From Sabellastarte sp. h YS-2021 (lineage: Eukaryota > Annelida > Polychaeta > Sabellida > Sabellidae), in contig OZ024940.1 in the NCBI GenBank assembly GCA_964017235.1, positions 26,789,615 through 26,853,614 of the forward strand: a DNA stretch of 64,000 nt, given 5' to 3'. The notes below the pieces were generated by a model. It ran no database searches. It saw nothing but the letters and a program-made list of their open reading frames with translations, and was not told where the DNA came from. A program made the position numbers and the translations under genes. Below are positions 44,686 to 56,600 of this stretch, piece after piece; within the stretch, counting starts at the first letter, position 1, and the number at the start of each line of letters is the position of its first letter.

Positions 44686-47600
44686 CTGAAAAAAAAACAG
44701 AAACAAATAAACAGAAACACAAATAAACATCAGTATATTGATTCCAGATAGTAACATGACTTTTTCCTGTTAAGAATTAATACTTTGTACCCTTATTTTT
44801 AATAAATTTACATGCTAAGTGCCTGAATTGTGTCTTAAGTATGTAATACATTCATTTTCAACAAATGCACCCAATTCTAAAACTAGGGATGGGTCGGTAC
44901 CCAAAATGTGTACATCAGGAGGTCGCCAATGCAAAACTGTACCGATTCCGGGACTCCGTGTTTTAGTACACCCCAACCAAACGTGGACGTTTTTCCTCTT
45001 CACGACATCGCAACTAAAGTGGCCAAATACACAAAAATCTGAGATAAAAGTATATAATTTCTTCAGATTTCTTGTTTGTTTCCGATATTTTAAGTTTTCC
45101 TTCAATTATATGAGCTGACAAGCGAGATTAAGGTTATAAAATTGTCGTTAAGCAAAACATGGCAGTTCTGTTCAACACAATCGTTGATACTGTATAAAGT
45201 CTGCAAATGCATGAAAATTTTGGATAAAAGCTTATAATTTATTCAGATTTCAGATATGTTCTAGTATTTCAACTCTTTCTTCCATTATATATGTGTTCAC
45301 AAGCAGAGTGGCGGTTGTAAAATCTCATCACGGTATTTCAGTAAAATGGTCTCGATAACGAGATACCGGGCCTACTGACGCATCCCTATCTAAACCATGT
45401 CTTCTTTAATTCTATATCGGCATTAGACTTGCATTAGAAAATTGAATGGACATTCTGGATAATGCAAAGGGTTTACATTGTGCTACAAACCTGGGTGCTC
45501 TGCGACCAGGGGGAAGTGTCTCACCAGCGTCCTCATCAAATCCTCAAAGTCCCGGAAATCTGACAGTCTGGCAAAAAAAAAAAAAAAACGAGACGGAAAT
45601 AGAAACATTTATATACCACAAAATTGATACACAACATCGTCTTATATGCTTCGGGTCAAAAAGGGAAAATCCAAGGTCAAAGATCCAACTTATCCAAATA
45701 ATGCATAAAATGCTATACAAATAAAAACTGAACAAAAAATATCCATAGCAGGCATGATGCCTGATACTAGCTTTAGTTATTACTCACAAGGGAGGTCTAG
45801 ACAGTGGGATTCATCTCAAAGGGATCTGTCAAAATTTTGCAAAACTAAGAATTTTCATTCATTGTTTTTTTTCATGCTAACCAAAATACATCAAATCAAC
45901 TATTTAACAGAGTTAACCGAATAATTTGTTAAATTTGCAATCAGAAACTGTAACTATTAGTGTAAAATGAAGGGATTTTAACCACTTTTAAATTGAATCA
46001 AATTTAGTTTTATTCAGGTTAAGTTTACCTGGATACCTTGCCGTACCTATTTGTACCTGTACCTGAATACAGGTAAACCCACTAACCTATATGTGTGTTC
46101 ATCTTCCCTAGTTTTTGGGCTCATTTTACCTGTGTACCTATCAGTACCTAGAATTCACCTGTTCCTGAGTACCTCCGTGTACCCCTGTCTCATCTGTACT
46201 TTGGTATTTTAAGTTTATCAGATAGTTTTGCCCTTTCTGGCTGTTCCTTCAGGCTCAGTTAACCTGTGCACCTTTTAGTACCTATTCTCACCTGTACCTA
46301 TGTACCTGTGACTCACCTGTACTTGGGTACCTTGGGTTCGCGAGGCCCTTTCTCTTCCCGCTGTTTCTCCAACAGTTCCTTCAGGTTCAGCTTGCTGTGA
46401 CTTCCAAAATTGGCCGTCTTCTCTTGGCTCCGCAGCCCTCCAATCAATCTGAACGTTTTCTCGGGTTTCTGGCTTTCCTGCATCACATGACTGGTCACAT
46501 GACCTTCGGGTGTGACCCCTTGCTGTCCCAAGGTCGTTAAACACACCTTAGAATTTAACCCATCGCTTGGATTTTGCAGAGAACTCCTTCCTTTCAACAA
46601 GGAGACACCCTGGATACTCTTCTCAGTTTTTTTCACACTCTCCTCTGGTGTGTGCCCAGTGGATGGAACAGCCACCGGTTTGCTTGATGGAACAGCCACA
46701 CTTTTACTCCCTGGAGACAGGATCAAGGGCTGAGGTAACAATAACCCGGACTTCCCGGCTTCCTGAGGTAGTGACAATACTACCGGCTGATTGGCTGGCC
46801 TGGTCACATGACCAGGGGACTTTCCGGGCGTCTCGCAGCGTATGATCACCGAGAGAGGCACGGGGTTTTGTGGTGGGTTGGGTTTCCCCTGCTGCAAGGT
46901 GGGGACCTGGGTTTGCACCCCTGGTGGTGAGATGTGGCGTAAGAGACTCACACCTCGAGTCGGCTCGGCGCGCTTGGCCTCGAGTATCTCGCGTACGGTG
47001 GGCGTGAATTTGTGGACATTCTGCCCAGAGTCTTGTTTTAACAGTGACACACCGGAGGTTTTCTGTTGACTGGCTGGCGGGGAGGGGGTAGGCGCCCTGC
47101 TGGTGTAAATACAACAAATAAACAGCAAAATCATTAATGAATACTAGTGCTGTAACGAGCTGACTGAAACTCGAGTCGTAAATCGGTGGGTGATATTTTG
47201 GGATCACATCGATTTACGCAATTTAAACTAGGGGTGCGACGGTACCAGATTTTCTAGTAAAACTGTCCCTATTCCGGGATACTGAAAACGTTTGAGTTTC
47301 AGCATTTCCCCAATCGAATAGACCTACAAACAGGAAGTGATTTTCCGTAATCCAAAACATGGCAGTTTTTCTCAAAGAAATCACTATAAATGCATTAAAA
47401 TCTTACGAAATATGAGGTAATAGTTCATAATTTCTTCAGATTCAGGTTTGGCATTTAATATTTGATGTTTCTCAATAATTATATAAGCTGACATTCGAGA
47501 TTCCGGTTGTTAAAAGCGGTCACGGTATTTCAATAAACATGTCTCGATACCGGTATACCGCCACTACCGACTCACCCCTAATTTAAACTCGAGTTTTTAA

Positions 47601-50600
47601 GAAATAAATTATGATATACTAATTTGTTATGAAACTAGCAATTTATCTAACCATAAAGACATAATAAAAAAAATCAATGAGCAATGGTCGTCTTTTTTAT
47701 TTCCCTTATTTACATGGCTGTTCCATAAAGTGCTCATATATATCTGCACAATTTGACCGACAACAAAATATATTTCCTTGCAATAAAATGGTACTAAAGA
47801 CATTAATGGGGGATCCCTTGATGACAATATTGAGACATTGTTATTTTATTTGTATTTGTGTCATTTACTCGAGTTCAACTCGCATCTAACAGGCGAGCGT
47901 CGATCTACAGAAATCGCTTATGATAACAGCTCTAATGAACACATCAGAGGTTCTGCACAAGGTCAGTGGGAGCATTTTGGGCAAGGCAATACTTATTTGG
48001 AAAATACATTGTACCTTCTTGGACATTTAAATTTTTTAGAGGATTTTTCTTAATTTGGCACTTCATAAACTTGTTTTTCTATTATTACAGTTTATAATGC
48101 CATATAATTACCCCTGCGTCCCCTTTGGATGGACCTGGCTATGTTATTGGCCTACGCTTATGATCATTCACATTGTTTATGACCAGCCTTTGGTCTGTCA
48201 AGTGATGGAGATTAAGTGCTATAAAAGTCCACATTAGATTGGATTACATTATTACTATACCCATCTGTCGTCAACATTTTGTAACTTTTGTAAATTTCAA
48301 AGTTTTCGAAAAAAAAAATATATATATATAATATTTGTTACAGTAGAACCTTCACACTCCCATCAACAGAATACTCAATAAAATTTGACTTTTCATTCTA
48401 TTCTCCCAAAACTGTTACTTTCTTCTGTTTTGTATGAAATTTTCTCTCCTGTATAACTGAACCATATTTTTGTAACACTTAATATCAGTGATTCTATGGC
48501 ACTTGAAACTTTACCACTTTAAATCTATTCCATAACTGACTGATTTTATTTTATATGAACACCAACAAAATTCCTCTCTCTTTATATCATATTGCCTGGA
48601 TAACAGAGGTTCAGTTTATGTACCCAAAAATGAATATTTGTCAATCAGCCTTACCTGGCGGTGACCTGACCCGATTGTTGAGGTAAACTGGGCCGGTTGA
48701 GGCCTTGAACCAAATGCAGCTGTCCCGATGGGGTTCTGATCAGCAAGGGCTGCTGCGAGGACATAGACGTGGTACCCGAAATCTTTGTCGTTGACTGCGA
48801 GAGTGCTTTGGGTAGATTTGAGGACACTGGACCCTGAGCAGGTGTGACTGCAGCTTTAGGTAGGTTTTGCGTAGATGTGGACTGGCCTTTAGACACAGTC
48901 GACACATTTGCGATGAAAAGGGAGTTTGGCGGCGATGCGAATGAACCTTTGGACACTGCTGACAGGACTAGGTTTTGCGTAGGTGCGGAAGTAGCTTTAG
49001 ATATCGCTGCTATCACTAGATTCTGCGGGGCTGTGGATGCACCTTTAAGGCCCGCCGTTAACACCACATTCTGCACGGATGTGGAGGCACCTTTTATCCC
49101 AGATGCTAAAACTATGTTCTGCGTGGATGTGGATGTACCTTTAGGCCCGCTGGAGAGCACCAGATGCTGTGGTGCTGAAAGACTTTTCCCCGTATTTTCT
49201 ACCGACTTTTTAGTCTGCAAACTAGCCGGCATTTTCACTAACATATTTGGGCTGACAATCACTGGTACGGTTCTCCCTGTTTTAAGCTGCTCTGGGGAAG
49301 CCACGAGTTTCATCCCAGGCTGCACATGACCCTGTGACCTCGAACTTTGACCCTGAAGGATAATTTGCTGTTGTGGGGACTTGCTCTGAACTGAACCGGA
49401 TTTTCCCACATTAGCTTTGCTTGAAATGTTATTTTTTGCCTCCAAGCCAGTCAATCTCAATGAAACACTTTTATTCCTCTCAGATGTGCCTGTTTCCGAA
49501 GTTTCTGCGTTATTATTGCCCACATTGGCTGCTCTGCTTTTCAGCTCTAGCTGTGGCAACAGGTTCTTGGGTACGAGTATGGTCCGCCCCTTGTTGTCTG
49601 AACATTTCACGTATTTGACTGGTTCAGTGGCCGTATTTGTTCCACTACTCGCCGCCACATTCAGTCCAGGCTGATTCCCAGATTTCCCTCCCAAATTCAA
49701 ATTCAAACCGACCAATGGTTGTGCAGATACCACTCTCGCCTCTTCTGATTGGTCAATGTTTTTGGATTGTTTAGACAATTTCTTCCCATCACCAACTCTG
49801 CCTGAATTACACAATGTGAACCCCATACTTCCTGTCTGCTTCTTTTGCACTTCCTGTATGCCACTGACCACATTATCTTTACCCTGAGCTGTAATTTTTG
49901 CATACTTATTGTCATCTACTGTTCTGGTCTTGATGATCTCGCTGCCAAAGGACATTTCACTGCTTCGTGTACTCTCCGGGGTACTTGGTAATGATACTGA
50001 ATCTTGGCTCAGTCTTTGCCCTCGGGCCATGGAAACTGACGTAGATGCTGGCGAGAGATCGACAAAGCCAGAAGACTGAGAGTCGGATCGATCAGGAGTG
50101 GAAGGGGTGTCCTTGGTTACTACGGATCTGGTAGAAATAGCATCCGGACTGTGGGAGAAGAGACCGGACTGTCCGAGTGGTGGAGATGCCATGTGTGTGA
50201 TGGTGACACCTTCCTTGTCTGTTGGGATGGTGTCTGGAGTGGTTGGTTGGGGTTGCTGGAAGAAGCTTGGGTCAGTGAGTGATAATAGGGAAGTAGTGGA
50301 GGAGGGTAAAGATGAAGGTGTGGTTGCCGAATGGGAGAGGTCATTCAGTACATCTCTCTCAACTTCTATCTCCACTACCTGTGTATTAAAGGTAAGCATG
50401 TCATTTTAATCTCTTGTCACGCATTCTTACTTTATAAAGAAGTAATTTGTGATCTCAAAAAATGTTAATGAATGGATTGTGAGGGAATACTGTTCACTTC
50501 GTTAAAAATAATTGAAAGTTAGAAAAGTAGAGTAAGAAATCTAAAATTCGCCAGGAATCTCAAATTCGCCACCTCTAAAACCTTAGTTAATTTTATGAAG

Positions 50601-53600
50601 AAAATGATGTTTTTGTCTAAAAATTGGTATTTTTCAGTTCAAAAAGCCTTAATTTACTATACATTCAACAAATCTCACCACAATTCATTAATTTTATTAG
50701 TATTTTCACAAGTGGCGAATTTCAGATATGTGGCGAATTTTAGATTTCTTACTCTACAAACTTTGGAAAAAAAAAATACACAAAATATGGAATGTCTCAA
50801 AACATGAAAATAGCAGTTTCTGGCTCAGTGAAATGGTTCTGTGATGTATGGTATAAAAATTGAAGAAATGAAATACTAAAGTAACTTAATAAATGGGACA
50901 GACAGAACACTTTACAAATATTTATATATTCTTCTAAACCAAAATAAAATCAAACTGGTTTATTGTGGAAAAGGACTGTTTACAGCATTAGGAATTTGTA
51001 CAGTGTGCATAATATTGTATGGTGCATATAAAAAACAATAAATATTATTGAATTTTGTCTACCGTGAATATAAAACTTAAAATAAAGCAAATATCAATGA
51101 ATGAAACACGATTAATATAAGGATGGTGATGCGTAGCCTGGAACTAAGTTAAAACTAGCCACCTGGTATTTGCACATAAATAATATATCCACAATTATAA
51201 AGACCGGCCTACCTGGTTGAAAGCAATATCTCTTTATTTTTACGAGGTGACACAAACAAGGGAGCCGCCATATTGTTTTGAATGCATGATTGCCCTCGTA
51301 AAAGTGAACGAATGAACGAAAACCCGTCTGTGACGGCGCCAGACAGTGCTCTGGCATTATTTGAAATTTTTGCCGGGCGTATATCCTGTAACGAACGCCC
51401 TCACAATTGGTATTTATTACTACAATATAGGGGGCCACGGTGGCAGAGTGGTAACACTCTCCCCTCCCACCTCTGAGGCCGGGGTTCCGTTCCCTGCACG
51501 GCCTCAAGTGGGAAAGCTGGTAGTTGCTTGCCGTTGGTCGGCAGTTTACAGTACAGAACCCTAATGAACTGTATTGTACTGGTTTCCTCTGCCCTTCCAA
51601 CTACCCGTCGCGATATGACCTGTACAGTGTTGAAAGCGACATGAAACCCCAAATAAATAAATAAATAAATAAAATAAATATTACTACAATAACACGCAGT
51701 GAAACCCAATCGTGATTCGGACCTTTCTGCTTGGTGGGGCCTTTTATACAGACTCACCGTTTCAGAGCCAAGAGTCTGTAGTCCAGTGTAAGTCCTGTCC
51801 AACTGTAACACACAAAAAAAAAAACAACTGATTTATTGCACTCTTAACTGGCCATAACTCCTCATTACAAAGTACAAAGTTGGGGTTTTTACGTCCCGTT
51901 CAACAGCCAGGGTCATATTGGGACAGGTCCTCAGCATTGCCACTTGTGGGAGTCAAACCCACCACACAGAGGTGACAGCCTGTGATTAGATGCCAAACTT
52001 GCTAACCCAATAGGTCACCATTACACATGCTTAGTCTAAATTACAATGACTTTTCAAATTCGATTAAAATACTCAACTTGTATTCTGTGATTTTGCAAAG
52101 GCATTTTAAAATCAATGAAAATTTTTCACTTCATCCATTGACTTTAGCTGAGGAGTTTAGATCGGAAAAAAATTAAATCCCAGTAACATTTTATATCTGC
52201 GTTGATGTATCATGCAGAAACTCACCCCTGCTTAAAACTTATTGCGGTGAATTTTTGTGGAATTTTGCATTAATGTTCTATCACCAATACTTGAAGTTGG
52301 CACAGCTACTGATAGACAAGAGTAGATCAATTCAGGCAACCAGTCAGTTTCACCTTGATATCACAAAAATATGTCCTGTAATTTCCACTACGTTTGGAAA
52401 ACCATGGGATGACTTTAAGCTTATAAGGTGGAGGAAGCTCAAAGTTACGATTTTAGATTGGCCTAGTTCTGACAAAAACATGGTGTTCAAATAAATAAAC
52501 ATCATTTCTATCTTAAATTTAAATATTCGTCATTGAACAATTAATTCAAATCAAATAGTGACATTTTCTTTCAAAATACAATTTTGAACCCATCCAGTAT
52601 TCTTGTGACGTTAAATGATACAGGCTGCTCTTAATAATTTGATTTAACCCCTTCAAGACCAGCGAAGTATTCAACTGAAGAGAAGGAAATCCCAGGGTCC
52701 AACAGTTTGCAAAGAGAGGTTAAGTTTCTAAAATAAACACTACAAGTGTTCCTCATCACCCGTAACATCCTGCACACTGTTTCACAAAGACCTACTAAAT
52801 ATAGAAGATAGTATGCTATTAAATTTAAATCTTAGTAGGCCCTTAGTAGCCACCGCCAAAGTGTTCCACTGAGCTGATGCCTGGGGTCTACCAAGTCCCT
52901 GAGATAGCAGAGCTTCTAGTAAGGAGAGCCTACTAATGAATAAAATCTCAGTGAAACAGATATTATAGGCCTAGTAGACTACTATTACTTAGCAGCCCAC
53001 TAAGGAGATAGTAGGCCTTTGTGAAACTGGGCCCTGGTGTATAATACTTTTACCAAGAGTTTTCATAGGGGCCACGGTGGCAGAGTGGTAACACTCTCGC
53101 CTCCCACCTCTGCGGCCGGGGTTCGATCCCCGTCATGGGCGTAAGTGGGAAAGCTGGTAGTTGCTTGCCGTTGGTCGGCAGTTTACAGTACACAACCCTA
53201 GCGAACTATATGTACTGGTTTCCTCTGCCCTTCCAACTACCCGTCGTGATATGACCTGTACAGTGTTGAAAGCGACGTAAAACCCCAAATAAACAAATAA
53301 ACCAAGAGTTTTCATAACACATTACATTGAAGGGAAGTAAGCCAACCATACATGTAAGTCCACTGCCAGTCACACAGATACGGCACTCGTAAATATACTT
53401 TTCTATTGAAAGTAAAGGTCATTAAAGGGTCAACAAAAGACACGAAATATCTGTAAATCGCTTGTATTTTATTACAAGTTACCTTGAGTTGGTGTATGAT
53501 GTCCACCCTCTTGTTTCTCTGGTTCTTAAAGTGCAGCTGTACTCTGACGGGGAACTCGCCCCAGCCCCGCCGTGTCAGGTGAAACGGTGGCTCACTGAAC

Positions 53601-56600
53601 AGACAGACAGACATAAAGCTAAACACAACACGGCTTAAATAGCAAACTCCCCCCAAACCCTGTCACGTCAGGTGAAATGGAGGCTCGCTGAACAGACGGA
53701 CATAATGCTAGACATAAGATGGTTTAAATAGCAACACCCCCCAACCCCCACCGCGTCAGGTGAAATGGTGTCTTACTGAACAGACAGACATAATGCTAAA
53801 CATAAGATGGTTTAAATAGCAACACCCCCCCCCCCCCCCCCCCCCAACCCCCACCGCGTCAGGTGAAATGGAGGCTGACTGAACAGACAGACAGACATAA
53901 GCTAAACATAAGATGGTTTAAATAGGAAACTGTCCCCAAACAGCTCACAAACAGTATTAAAGGTGTTGGGCCATGGCGGAGTAATACACTCCCTGGGTGC
54001 TCGTTTTCAACTTGTTTGTAACTATCTCGTCTGTTTCACTAAATCGTATTTTTATAAGACTTAATCTCTGCCCTCGGTGTGTATTCTGAGTAGTGTTGGC
54101 ATCGAATAATAATATGCATATCGATATCAAACCATATTTTTGCCTTGCATATCGATCGATATTGAAATATCGGGGGATGAGATGCTTTCCTTTGGGAGAC
54201 CTTCCAAACTCTTTCGCGAGGTTTAGTATTTCCCGAAACGTAAACAAATATAGCGTTTCCGCTTCAGCGGTAAGTGAAAGTTTACAAAAATAATATGAAA
54301 ACCAATGTATTCTTCAAATATTTTCCTTTATTTGAATGAAAAACCACATATTTGTACCGGTTAAGTAGTATATTTCGATACTGATATGGCACTCTACATT
54401 ATTGATATCGGCAAATTTAGCGTGAATCGATAAATATTTCAATATCGATAAACAATACCAGCACTAATTCTGAGGCATATCAAACAGAATCAGTGCACCA
54501 AAACCACATAACCACTGGATGCATAAATCAGGGATGGGTCCGTACTAAAAACGTGTGTAAATCCGGAGGTCACCAATGCAAAGCCGTACCGATTTCCGGG
54601 ACTCCTTGTTTTAGTACACCCCAATAGAACATGGACGTTTCCTACTGACAACATTGCAACAGAAGTCCCCAAATGCACCAAAATATGGGATAAAAGTGTG
54701 GAATTTGTGGAGATTTTTTTTTTCAAATTTGTGGATGTTTTTGTGGGTTTTAATATCTTAAGTTTTCCTTCGAAATATATGTGTTGACAAGTCAGATGGC
54801 AGTTACAAAGAGTCCTCACTTACTTACTAAACCATGGCAGTTCTAATAAATGATATCGCAAGAAACATCCCCAAATACAAAAAAATTATGTGATAAAAGC
54901 TTATAATTTCTTCAGATTGAAAGGTTGAGTCTGCTATTTTAAGCTTTCCTCGCATTATATGTGTTGACAAGTGAAGTGGCAATTCTAGAAAATCTAGTCA
55001 CGTTATTTCAGTAAAATGTTCTCAATACCGAGATATGGTGCTGTAACGAGTTGACCGAAACTCGAGTCGTAACTCGGTGGGCGATATTTGGGGATTTCAC
55101 ATCTATTTACGACAATTTAAACTCGAGTTTTTAAGAAATAAATTATGATATACTAATCTTGTTACAAACCAGCACTTTTACAATTTATCTAAGCATAAAG
55201 ATATTAAAAATCAATGAGCAATGGTCGTTTTTTTTTATTTCCCTTATTTACGTGGCTGTTCCATAAAGTGCTCATACATATCTGCACCATTTAACTGGCA
55301 ACAAAATATATTTCCTTGCAATAAAATGGTACCAAACACATTAATAGCGGATCCCTTGATGACAATATTTGGACATTGTTATTTTATTTATATTTGTGTC
55401 ATTTACTCGAGTTCAACTTACATCTAACAGATGATCATCGATCTACAGAAATCGCTAATGATAACAGCTCTACCGAGATACTGGGCCTACTGACCCGTCT
55501 CTAGTGTAAATCCAACATTCCTCATACATCGAACACCAAAAAATCACCCTATCCGAACAAATAAACATATCAATGGTGGTCATCTGATTTCTGAATAAAT
55601 TTACATAATAATGAGATCACCTGACTTCCACCAGGTCATTTGGTCTGTAACTGGGGTGCAGGAAGAACCAGATCTTGTCCACGAAGTCTCTGATCTGCGG
55701 CGACTCTTTGGGGCCGCGTACGTAGACCATCCACTTGTGAGTGGCCTGGTCATTCTCATCACGCTTGTCCAGTGGGATGTACCTACACAGGTACACAGAG
55801 GTACAGGTAAACAAAACTATAAGTGGACAGAGGTACATATAAACAGTTACAGGTACACACAGGTTCAGGTAAATTGAATTTTAGATACACGGAGGTACAA
55901 ATACATAAAGGTACGGGTAAAAACAAGTTCAAGGTACACAGAGGTACATGCATAAAGAGGTACTGGTAAAGGGAACCATAGGTACACAGAGGTACTGGTA
56001 CATAAAAAAGGTGCAGATAAACAGATGTCCATTTTGCAAATTCTTGCAACAAAACATGATGTTTTTTTTCACTTTGAAATGAACAGAAATTGACACATTT
56101 GATCATTTTGAGAAATATTAGGTTCTCAGGTAACTTAACTCTCTACTGGGTTGACCACCCAATTTATTATGTCCATGGTGAATATAATTTTAGAAAATAT
56201 TTTTCATTTTGTTTTGTGCCTGCGAATTTGCTACTGCAAAGCTTTAGTGCTACAGAAGGTCTGATTAAGTTATGCTAGATTGATGAAAGAAAAGCTCAGA
56301 CTGAGTCACATGAACCTACCTGGACACATTGCCAACTATAATGCGCTTTTTTTCCTTGAAGCGAGATGCTCGACTTCCAGCAGGAGACTTGAACTTCTGA
56401 GCAACAATCTGGAAAGAGAGAGATTCTCTCTGTAGAAAATTCAACCCCATTTATATGTAGGTGTGTACACATGCACGCGGTTCCCAAACATCTGACACGC
56501 GATTTACAAGTGTGACTTTTGTGTCGACACGTACATACAATTACATTCCATCAATTAAAACTAAATTTGATCCAGTAAAACTAAACCAAAGAATGCACGA

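Noticed and set aside
46512-47207. Several frames on both strands
   Set aside because: Shadows of YEATS2 exon 10.
48844-49329. 161-codon plus-strand frame
   Set aside because: Antisense shadow of YEATS2 exon 9.
52255-52494. 79-codon plus frame in a YEATS2 intron
   Set aside because: No family, no start context and AT-rich chance length.
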